From Sphingobacterium sp. BN32 (GTDB lineage Bacteria; Bacteroidota; Bacteroidia; Sphingobacteriales; Sphingobacteriaceae), in NCBI RefSeq assembly GCF_030503615.1, contig NZ_CP129963.1:3906001-3970000 (forward strand): a DNA stretch of 64,000 bases, given 5' to 3'. Positions within the stretch are counted from its first letter, which is position 1. Each line of letters begins with the position of its first letter. A program made the translations under genes and the position numbers. Below the pieces are notes generated by a model. The model saw only the letters and a list, made by a program, of their open reading frames with translations. It did no database searches and was not told the origin of the DNA. This document shows positions 27,240 to 34,612 of this stretch, one piece after another.

Positions 27240-27282
27240 TAGTTAGTGCTTAGTAGTTAGTAATTAGTACTTAGTAGTTAGA
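27237..27282. repeat. TAGTAGTTAG tandem repeat at the end of galE
   Basis: Five to six degenerate units of TTAGTA(G/A/C) begin with the galE stop codon itself. The same unit lies at 12153-12172, where it supplies the stop of an unrelated gene, and a short version is at 52347-52360. Confidence 0.75.
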
Positions 27283-27307
27283 CCTATAGCGGGTTACATA
27301 AGGATAT

Positions 27308-27342
27308 AAAAAAGGCTAGAACATTCGTTCTAGCCTTTTTGT
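27308..27342 (+). terminator. Terminator of the uxs-like/galE operon
   Basis: AAAAAAGGCTAGAAC, a four-base loop, then GTTCTAGCCTTTTT: a perfect 14-bp stem with a T-tract. Confidence 0.9.
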
Positions 27343-27412
27343 TTACTCTTTTCTGGGCAATGGCAATTTCGATTTTTCATGGGGACTGCTTCGGCATAAA
27401 CCCCTTGTAAAG

Positions 27413-27488
27413 CCCTTTCAAACCCAATGCATAACCCTTTTAAACCCGCCTGGAAAGGGCTATGTATTGGGTTTGATCTGGGTTAGAA
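27413..27488. repeat. AACCC-type intergenic hairpin repeat, copy 2
   Basis: AAACCCAATGCATAACCCTTTT pairs imperfectly with GGAAAGGGCTATGTATTGGGTTT, followed by one more GGGTT unit. It is the same family as 12066-12146 with more mismatches. Each lies near a TAGTAGTTAG tract. Confidence 0.6.
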
Positions 27489-27526
27489 AATTGATTGACT
27501 GCTTGGAGCTAGGATGTTCTCCATGC

Positions 27527-27560
27527 AAAGGGGCTTCCTATACGGAGAGCCCCTTTAAAA
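27527..27560 (-). terminator. Terminator of the DUF983 gene
   Basis: AAAGGGGCTTCC (27527-27538) pairs with GGAGAGCCCCTTT (27544-27556) with one bulge. It lies 20 bases past the DUF983 stop codon. Confidence 0.7.
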
Positions 27561-27579
27561 AATCTACTAATTAAGCTTA

Positions 27580-28020
27580 TTACTTCTGATCGAAGTTTTT
27601 AACTTCTTGATATATTTTGGGGTTGAATTTGAATTGTGGAGTCATCCAATACAACAAGATAATCCTTGAATAGCGGTTGTTGAACGGCGCAAAAATCAGG
27701 GTTGCCGCCAATGCCACAATAACATATAACCAAGGACTCTCCATATTTCCTGTAATGAGGTATGTTGCTACGCAGGATGCGACCAGCTCGGCTACGCTCA
27801 TGGCATAGCTAATGTACATCGCTACATAGAAATAGCCCGGCTCCTTTTCAAATTTCAAGTCGCAGGCAGGGCATTTCACATTCATTTTCGCCGATTTAAA
27901 GCTCAATAAGGAACCCTTAAACATATTACCGGTTCTGCATCGTGGGCATTTGCCGTCGATTGCACTTTTTATTTCTGAGGGGATTTGATAGTTAGTCTCC
28001 ATTTTTGCATTTACTTCCAT
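27580..28020 (-). CDS. DUF983-family membrane protein with zinc ribbon
   Basis: The product has 146 residues (140 if the second ATG at 28002, with GGAAG ten bases upstream, is used). Two CPxC pairs (KCPRCRTGNMF and KCPACDLKF) form a zinc ribbon at about 24-60. The DUF983 motif EPGYFYVAMYISYA and two transmembrane helices (about 65-95 and 98-118) follow. The family's function is not established. Its start overlaps the end of the AraC gene by ten bases, so the two are probably co-transcribed. Confidence 0.85.
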   Translation of the reverse strand: MEVNAKMETNYQIPSEIKSAIDGKCPRCRTGNMFKGSLLSFKSAKMNVKCPACDLKFEKEPGYFYVAMYISYAMSVAELVASCVATYLITGNMESPWLYVIVALAATLIFAPFNNRYSRIILLYWMTPQFKFNPKIYQEVKNFDQK

Positions 28021-28871
28021 TGTGATTTCCTAAATTCTTCGGGGGTCATCCCAGCTACCTTCTTAAAAAATTTGGTGAAATAGGAGTTGTCGCTAAACTG
28101 TAACTCATAAGCCACCTGTGATATCGTCCAGTCAGGCAAAATTAGTAAGCGTTTTGCCTCTAAATGTATTCTATTGCGAATGACCTCGCCAGCTTGCAAG
28201 CCTAAATATTCTTTGCAGACACCGTTGAGGTGATTGGGTGTGACAAATAATAACTCAGCGTATTCCTTCGGCAGGTGCAAGTCCTTATAGCGCATATCGA
28301 CCAGCGCAATAAAGTTCTTGATCAGCACCATTTGATAGTCCATCGTTTTCGTCGGAAAACTCGGCATGTAATCCTGCTCCAATTTCAATAAAATATAGAG
28401 CAATAAAGACTTCTTTAGATCGTCTTCTGCAGGTCCATTCTTCAAACCGACCAGCTGTTCAAATAAAGGTACAACCTGCCTTAAAGTTTCCTCCGTTAAT
28501 GAAAAAACCGAGTTGTTCAGCGTCGAGAATATCGACAAGTTTTCGATATAGTCGGGACGAAGCAACAGCGATTTAAAATAGTCTATATCGAAGTTGATGA
28601 TATAGCCCTGCATATTGCCGTCGAACATCCAGGAATGTACCTGCCCCGGTCCCATGCAATAGACCTGTCCTATAGAAACGGGATACGTTTTAAAGTCAAT
28701 TTCATGCGAACCCGATCCTTCCAGGAAAAGTACCAGATGGTAAAAATTATGCCTATGTGGAAATACGAGGTTCCTATTGTTCAGCAAATATACGTCTAAG
28801 CGATCCGCAAGAAGGTGTTTATCCTCCTTGTAGGAAACCGTACATTGCTCTATAACAGGTATCTTTGCCAT
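28011..28871 (-). CDS. AraC-family transcriptional regulator
   Basis: The product has 286 residues from the ATG at 28871; the open frame extends three codons to a TTG. An N-terminal cupin-type sensor (HRHNFYHLVLFLEGSG, GQVYCMGPGQVHSWMFDG) is followed by a C-terminal double HTH. Landmarks there are YKDLHLPKEYAELLFVTPNHLNGVCKEYLG, then SQVAYELQFSDNSYFTKFFKKVAGMTPEEFR. It likely senses a small molecule and may control itself and the overlapping DUF983 gene. An imperfect dyad, ATTACTACCA / GTGTGGTAAT, lies just upstream around 28890-28913. Confidence 0.88.
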   Translation of the reverse strand: MAKIPVIEQCTVSYKEDKHLLADRLDVYLLNNRNLVFPHRHNFYHLVLFLEGSGSHEIDFKTYPVSIGQVYCMGPGQVHSWMFDGNMQGYIINFDIDYFKSLLLRPDYIENLSIFSTLNNSVFSLTEETLRQVVPLFEQLVGLKNGPAEDDLKKSLLLYILLKLEQDYMPSFPTKTMDYQMVLIKNFIALVDMRYKDLHLPKEYAELLFVTPNHLNGVCKEYLGLQAGEVIRNRIHLEAKRLLILPDWTISQVAYELQFSDNSYFTKFFKKVAGMTPEEFRKSQWK

Positions 28872-29106
28872 ACGACACAAAGTTAGGCAATTACTACCAT
28901 CAAGTGTGGTAATAAAACATTTCTTAATGGTGTTTTTTACTTATTCGATAAAATTGTCTAGCAAATAATACCATAAAAATCCCGATAGCTAATTGATACC
29001 GACCACTCATTAGCTAAGAAATGTCTATCATATTCGCGTAATAATAAACCGTCTATTACGGCTTTGAGTTATATTATTTTACTTTCGCGTTCAAATAGTC
29101 AGTAAG

Positions 29107-29916
29107 ATGAGAATAAGACATTCCGTTTGGTTTCTCCTGTTAGGAGCCATACTAATCAGTGGTTGTGAGATGTTCGATGTGCACCCTTATGACGGCGATA
29201 TCAAAGGCAAACGCGACATCAACCCCCGCAATATACAACGCATTGAAGAAGAGACGCAGGATAAAGATACCATTCGCTACGCGTTAATCAGCGATTCTCA
29301 ACGTTGGTATGATGAGCTTGATGATTTTGTAGATTTTGCGAACAAGCGGAATGATTTAGATTTTATAATCCATGCGGGCGATCTAACTGACTTTGGCGTT
29401 ACTAAGGAGTTTTTATTGCAGCGGGATATTCTTGAGGGTCTGCATAGACCCTATGTGGCGCTGATTGGTAATCACGATGTTCTTGCCAATGGTGATGATA
29501 TCTTTCGTATTGTTTTCGGCCCCTTGAACTTCAGCTTTATCACTGGGCGAACGAAGTTCGTATGTTTAAATACAAACGCCCTAGAGTCTGATTACTCCAA
29601 TCCGATCCCTGATTTTTCATTTATCCAAGCCGAACGCGATGCTGATCGGGACAAATTTGACAAAACCGTTTTTGTCATGCATGCGAAGCCTACTTCCGAG
29701 CAGTTTAACAACAATGTAAAGGATGTTTTCCAATACAGCATCAAGCTATACCCAAACCTGCTTTATGCAAATCATGGGCATGACCACCGTTATCAGAATG
29801 AGGACATCTTTCATGACGGCATCACTTATTATGGAACGCCGAATATAGGAAAACGCCAATTCTTACTTTTCACGATTACCAAGAACAGCTACAGCCATGA
29901 AATCATCTCTTTTTAA
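29107..29916 (+). CDS. Calcineurin-like metallophosphoesterase lipoprotein
   Basis: The product has 269 residues with a lipoprotein signal ending in LISGC (Cys20). Metallophosphoesterase motifs appear in order: ISDSQ, HAGDLTD, IGNHD, VMHAKP and GHDHR. The first motif has Gln where the DxH pattern has His, which may change metal site one, although variation there is known in the superfamily. It is likely surface or periplasmic. It overlaps the next gene by 20 bases, so the phosphoesterase and the outer-membrane protein are probably made together. The substrate is unknown. Confidence 0.82.
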   Translation: MRIRHSVWFLLLGAILISGCEMFDVHPYDGDIKGKRDINPRNIQRIEEETQDKDTIRYALISDSQRWYDELDDFVDFANKRNDLDFIIHAGDLTDFGVTKEFLLQRDILEGLHRPYVALIGNHDVLANGDDIFRIVFGPLNFSFITGRTKFVCLNTNALESDYSNPIPDFSFIQAERDADRDKFDKTVFVMHAKPTSEQFNNNVKDVFQYSIKLYPNLLYANHGHDHRYQNEDIFHDGITYYGTPNIGKRQFLLFTITKNSYSHEIISF

Positions 29917-30574
29917 CGGTAAATTCTTCGCTCCGATTTTCATTTTACTGTTCTGGTCAAGTTTCGCATCAGCCTCAGTAAAAGATACCGTTATCCACGA
30001 CTCAACAGGTCGAGCCATTAAGAAAACACGTCAATTAAAAAAAACAGCCTTTACTTTGGTTCCTTCGACTTATATCACGCAGTTTGCTGGGTCAATTGGT
30101 TTGATATCTGTCGGTGCCGGCTGGGATTACGGACGTAGAGATCAATGGGCTACCGAGTTTATGGCAGGTATTGTTCCTCGTTATGATACTGATCGCGCAA
30201 AAGTTACTCTTACCCTTCGACAAACCTATACGCCTTGGAGCATCCCGATTAACAAGCATTTCAACTACCAGCCTTTACGTACCGGCCTGTACATCAACAC
30301 CATGATCGGGAACCAATTCTGGTTCAATGCACCCGATCGTTACCCCGGCGACTATTACACCTTCTCGACAAAATTGCGCTTCAACGCATTTATAGGGCAG
30401 GAAATTACCTATAAGATCCCGTCGGACAACTTCTACTTTGAAGGCATCAAATTCTATTACGACCTGCATACCAATGATCTGATGCTGATCAGCAGGATAC
30501 AAAATCGATATTTAAAAGGGCAGGACTACCTGGGTTTAGCACTCGGATTAAAACTTCAGATTAGAAGGCGTTAA
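29897..30574 (+). CDS. Outer-membrane beta-barrel protein of unknown function
   Basis: The product has 225 residues. A signal peptide (FFAPIFILLFWSSFASAS) is followed by alternating aromatic and small residues that suggest eight to ten barrel strands. The C-terminal strand LGLALGLKLQIRRR lacks a terminal Phe. I do not recognise a named family. The start overlaps the metallophosphoesterase gene by 20 bases, indicating coupled translation and probably shared function at the cell surface. Confidence 0.65.
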   Translation: MKSSLFNGKFFAPIFILLFWSSFASASVKDTVIHDSTGRAIKKTRQLKKTAFTLVPSTYITQFAGSIGLISVGAGWDYGRRDQWATEFMAGIVPRYDTDRAKVTLTLRQTYTPWSIPINKHFNYQPLRTGLYINTMIGNQFWFNAPDRYPGDYYTFSTKLRFNAFIGQEITYKIPSDNFYFEGIKFYYDLHTNDLMLISRIQNRYLKGQDYLGLALGLKLQIRRR

Positions 30575-30595
30575 AAATATTCTGTATTTTTAAAA

Positions 30596-31138
30596 ATGTC
30601 ATTATACAAAGATCAAACCCTGAAGGAAGCTGTCCTTAATCTTCCGCAGAAAGAGAAGGACAAATTGTTGATCCGACTGATCAACAAGGACAAGATGCTG
30701 GTCAAACAGCTTCATTATGAACTTTTGGAGGATGAGATGGATCTGGAAGACCGCATCAATGATCTGAAAAATCGGCTAGATCGACATTTTGAGCTAGCGC
30801 AAGCGTCTATCAAGAACCTGCCGATGTATAGTAATTACAAACAACTGCACGCTTATTTACGTCAAGCCTCGGGTCTGGTGAATGAGCATGAGAAAATTAC
30901 AAAGGATAAATTTAGTGTGGTCGAGTGCAGGCTGATTATCCTGGAAGATGCGTTCGACCTTTTCCCCCGCCTCTTCGAACCCTCGGCATTAGCGCCCGCA
31001 ATGAAGTTACATAAATACATACAGGGACGTATCAAAAATGCGATGACTTCCTTTGACAAACTGCATGAGGATCTGCAATTTGACCTACAAGATCAAATGA
31101 CCCGCGTAATAGACTTTGCCCAGGAGCACCGCCTATAG
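30596..31138 (+). CDS. Conserved-type hypothetical helical cytoplasmic protein
   Basis: The product has 180 residues without signal or membrane segment. It is almost entirely helical with many Leu/Lys/Glu heptads (KEKDKLLIRLINKDKML, LEDRINDLKNRLDRHF). It starts 21 bases after the barrel gene and could belong to the same operon. mfd begins 51 bases later with its own promoter element. No family or function recognised. Confidence 0.65.
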   Translation: MSLYKDQTLKEAVLNLPQKEKDKLLIRLINKDKMLVKQLHYELLEDEMDLEDRINDLKNRLDRHFELAQASIKNLPMYSNYKQLHAYLRQASGLVNEHEKITKDKFSVVECRLIILEDAFDLFPRLFEPSALAPAMKLHKYIQGRIKNAMTSFDKLHEDLQFDLQDQMTRVIDFAQEHRL

Positions 31139-31164
31139 CGTCGGTAGCAAAACATAAATTTTTG

Positions 31165-31172
31165 TAACTTTG
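31165..31172 (+). promoter_or_regulatory. -7 element of mfd
   Basis: TAACTTTG fits TAnnTTTG and lies 17 bases before the GTG start of mfd, so the leader would be very short. No convincing -33 TTG at 19 bases. Confidence 0.45.
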
Positions 31173-31189
31173 CAAAAATATTCTCACAC

Positions 31190-34100
31190 GTGAACATCCA
31201 AGACCTCTTAGAAAAATACAGTCAATCCGAACAAGTTCATTCCATCAAGGAAAATTTACAAGCTCGAAATCCTAAGATTCAGCTAAAAGGGCTTATCGGT
31301 TCTTCCGATGCCATGCTTGCTGCAGCCTTATATGCGGAAGAAAAAAGGATGAACGTCTTTGTTCTCCCCAATCATGAGGATGCTTCCTTCTTTTTGAGCG
31401 ACCTGGAAAGTCTGTTTGATAAGCAGATCTTGTTTTTCCCCGCTTCCTACAAGAAAGCTTTCGATATCAGCATTATCGATAGTGCGCATGTTTTGCAACG
31501 TGCCGAGACGCTAAGCTCCTTGAACCATAACTCGGAATTACCGCGAATTGTGGTTACTTATCCGGAAGCGATTTCAGAGAAAGTGATCAACAGGCAGGAC
31601 TTGGAAAAGAACACGCTGGAGATTACGCAGAATATAAAACTCAGCATTGATTTCATCAATGAGTTCCTTTATGAATACGATTTCGAACGAGTAGATTTCG
31701 TTTATGAACCTGGGCAGTTTGCCATTCGCGGTGGAATCGTGGATATCTTCTCCTTCTCCAATGACCTCCCCTATCGTATCGAGTTCTTTGGTGATGAGAT
31801 TGAAAGTATCCGGACCTTTGATATCGAATCTCAACTTTCGGTCAGCAAAATACATACGGTTACTATCGTCCCGAATGTTCAGGCTAAGTTTCTCTCGGCC
31901 AACCATATTTCGTTGTTGGAATACATAGACAAGAACGCCATCCTATGGGTCAAGGATGTGCAGTATAGCTTAGACATCATTAAAGAAGGCTATCATGGTG
32001 CTTCCAAATTCTGGAAGGCGCTTTCAGAACAGGATATACAACGCAATCCTGACTGGATAGATCCACGTTTTACCTTTACCGATGAGAAGAATTTTGCAGC
32101 CATGCTGTTCGAATTTCCGATCATCGAATTCGGGAAGCAATTTTACTATAAAGCCGATCATACGATCAGCTTCGACATACATCCGCAGCCATCTTTCAAT
32201 AAAGATTTCAATTTATTGATTCATAATTTTCATGAAAATGAGAAGAATGCGATCAAGAACCTGATCTTCTCCGATTCGACCAAGCAAATCGAACGTATCT
32301 ATGCCATCCTGGACGATTTGGACAAGACCATTAGCTTTACGCCGGTTTACAAAGCTTTGCGCGAAGGATTCCGTGATGATGAGCAAAAGTTGGCATGTTA
32401 TACTGATCATCAAATCTTTGATCGCTATTATAAATATAAACGCCGCAAAGGTTATGAGCGTTCGCAAGCGATTACCTTAAAAGAGCTGAGCGAACTGAAA
32501 CCAGGCGATTACATTACCCATATTGACCATGGAGTCGGCAAATATGCAGGTTTGGAGAAGATTGATGTGAACGGCAAGACGCAAGAGATGATTCGCTTGA
32601 TCTATGCAGACAATGACTTGCTTTATGTCAATATCAACTCCCTAAACCGCATTTCCAAGTACTCCGGAAAAGAGGGCACCGTTCCGAAGATGAATAAGCT
32701 AGGGACAGATGCTTGGGAAAAACTGAAGAAAACAACGAAGAGGAAGGTTAAGGACATTGCCCGCGACCTGATTCAATTATACGCCAAGCGTAAGGCCCAA
32801 ACCGGGAATGCGTTTAGCCCCGACACCTACTTGCAGCGCGAGCTGGAGGCTTCCTTTATTTATGAAGACACTCCTGACCAGGAAAAGGCTACCAACGATG
32901 TGAAGAAGGATATGGAGTCTCCACATCCGATGGATAGATTGGTCTGTGGGGATGTTGGTTTCGGAAAGACGGAGGTGGCAATACGCGCCGCGTTTAAAGC
33001 GGTTGCCGATAGTAAGCAGGTTGCTGTATTGGTTCCGACGACCATTCTTGCCCTGCAACATTACAGGACCTTCTCTGAGCGCTTGAAAGGATTGCCGGCT
33101 AACATTGACTACATCAACCGTTTTAAGTCTTCAAAACAGATTAAAGACAGCTTAAAACGCCTGGAAGAAGGTAAGATCGATATCATCATCGGTACGCATC
33201 GATTGGTAAGCAAAGATGTGAAGTTTAAGGACTTGGGACTGATGATTATTGATGAGGAGCAGAAATTCGGCGTTTCGGTGAAAGAGAAGCTGAAGGTGAT
33301 GCGCGCCAATGTGGATTCATTGACATTGACGGCTACTCCCATTCCTCGAACCTTGCACTTCTCACTGATGGGTGCTCGCGATTTGAGCATTATCTCCACG
33401 CCACCACCAAACAGGCAGCCCGTGCAAACGGAACTGCATGTTTTTAACGATGCTTTGATCAAGGAGGCTGTAAGTTATGAGTTAGATCGTGGCGGACAGG
33501 TCTTCTTTATCCACAACCGTGTTGCTGACCTTCCGCAACTAGGTATGCTTATTCGTAAGCTGGTACCCGGAGCAAGAGTAGGTATAGCACATGGACAGCT
33601 TGAAGGCGATGAACTGGAGGATGTAATGTTGAAATTCATCAACCATGACTACGATGTGCTGATTGCAACGACCATTATCGAAGCAGGCCTGGACATCCCG
33701 AATGCGAATACGATTATCATCAACCAGGCGCATATGTTCGGCTTGAGCGATCTGCACCAGATGCGCGGACGAGTGGGACGCTCCAACAAAAAGGCATTCT
33801 GTTATTTATTGAGCCCACCATTATCGACATTAACGAACGAGGCCTACAAACGCCTTTCGGCAATTGAAGAGTTTTCGGAACTGGGATCGGGCTTTAATGT
33901 GGCGATGCGCGACTTGGATATCCGTGGTTCCGGTAACCTATTGGGTGCGGAGCAGTCTGGATTTATTGCAGAGATCGGGTTCGAGATGTATAATAAGATA
34001 TTGGACGAAGCCGTACAGGAGCTGAAAGACGATGAGTTCGGCGACCTCTTTGCAGACGATAAGGATAGAAAGTATGTGACTTTTACACAGATAGATACCG

Positions 34101-34525
34101 ATTTGGAAGTACTGATCCCGGATGAGTATGTGACGAATATCTCCGAACGCTATAATCTATATAATGATATCGCCAAGTTAAAGAATGAGACTGAATTGCA
34201 GGCATTTGAACAGGAACTGGTTGATCGTTTCGGACCTATCCCGGCCCCTGTTTTTGAGCTTTTCAATACGTTGCGCTTGCAGTGGCTAGGTAAAGAGATC
34301 GGCTTAGAAAAGATTTCTTACAAGAAAGAAACATTGAAAGGATTCTTTGTGAGCAATACCAAGTCCAGCTATTATCAATCTGAGCAGTTTGGAAAGGTAT
34401 TGGCCTTTGTTCAACGACATGCTAGCATCAGCAACCTCAAAGAGGTTAAAGGGCAGCTCCGCATTGCGATCAGCAATGTGAACAGCATAGAATATGCGAT
34501 CAGCTTGTTGTCTGAAATGAAGTAA
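31190..34525 (+). CDS. mfd: Transcription-repair coupling factor
   Basis: The product has 1111 residues with a GTG start. The UvrB-like N-terminus (QFAIRGGIVDIFSFSNDLPYRIEFFGDEIESIRTFD) is followed by an RNA-polymerase-interacting domain (LKPGDYITHIDHGVGKYAGL, about 440). A RecG-type helicase core carries Walker A GDVGFGKTEVAIRAAF, DEEQ box IIDEEQKFGV, TATPIPRTLHFSLMG and RGRVGRSNKKAFCYLL. A TRCF C-terminal domain ends the protein. It removes stalled RNA polymerase at DNA lesions and recruits UvrA. The length is normal and no defect is seen. Confidence 0.97.
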   Translation: MNIQDLLEKYSQSEQVHSIKENLQARNPKIQLKGLIGSSDAMLAAALYAEEKRMNVFVLPNHEDASFFLSDLESLFDKQILFFPASYKKAFDISIIDSAHVLQRAETLSSLNHNSELPRIVVTYPEAISEKVINRQDLEKNTLEITQNIKLSIDFINEFLYEYDFERVDFVYEPGQFAIRGGIVDIFSFSNDLPYRIEFFGDEIESIRTFDIESQLSVSKIHTVTIVPNVQAKFLSANHISLLEYIDKNAILWVKDVQYSLDIIKEGYHGASKFWKALSEQDIQRNPDWIDPRFTFTDEKNFAAMLFEFPIIEFGKQFYYKADHTISFDIHPQPSFNKDFNLLIHNFHENEKNAIKNLIFSDSTKQIERIYAILDDLDKTISFTPVYKALREGFRDDEQKLACYTDHQIFDRYYKYKRRKGYERSQAITLKELSELKPGDYITHIDHGVGKYAGLEKIDVNGKTQEMIRLIYADNDLLYVNINSLNRISKYSGKEGTVPKMNKLGTDAWEKLKKTTKRKVKDIARDLIQLYAKRKAQTGNAFSPDTYLQRELEASFIYEDTPDQEKATNDVKKDMESPHPMDRLVCGDVGFGKTEVAIRAAFKAVADSKQVAVLVPTTILALQHYRTFSERLKGLPANIDYINRFKSSKQIKDSLKRLEEGKIDIIIGTHRLVSKDVKFKDLGLMIIDEEQKFGVSVKEKLKVMRANVDSLTLTATPIPRTLHFSLMGARDLSIISTPPPNRQPVQTELHVFNDALIKEAVSYELDRGGQVFFIHNRVADLPQLGMLIRKLVPGARVGIAHGQLEGDELEDVMLKFINHDYDVLIATTIIEAGLDIPNANTIIINQAHMFGLSDLHQMRGRVGRSNKKAFCYLLSPPLSTLTNEAYKRLSAIEEFSELGSGFNVAMRDLDIRGSGNLLGAEQSGFIAEIGFEMYNKILDEAVQELKDDEFGDLFADDKDRKYVTFTQIDTDLEVLIPDEYVTNISERYNLYNDIAKLKNETELQAFEQELVDRFGPIPAPVFELFNTLRLQWLGKEIGLEKISYKKETLKGFFVSNTKSSYYQSEQFGKVLAFVQRHASISNLKEVKGQLRIAISNVNSIEYAISLLSEMK

Positions 34526-34541
34526 TAAAAGTTATTTTCAA

Positions 34542-34591
34542 ATACGATGTTCTATTGATTGGCTAATTTTGCGATCAATAGAACATCGTAT
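34542..34591. terminator. 18-bp perfect hairpin between mfd and the M14 peptidase gene
   Basis: ATACGATGTTCTATTGAT (34542-34559) and its exact complement (34574-34591) enclose a 14-base loop in the gap between converging genes. There is no strong T-tract, so its role may be RNA protection as much as termination. Confidence 0.65.
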
Positions 34592-34612
34592 CAATGCATT
34601 AAAAAGCCCCCT

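Noticed and set aside
27237..27282. CRISPR-like repeat
   Set aside because: Units are only 7-10 bases, degenerate, and have no spacers; it is a simple tandem tract.
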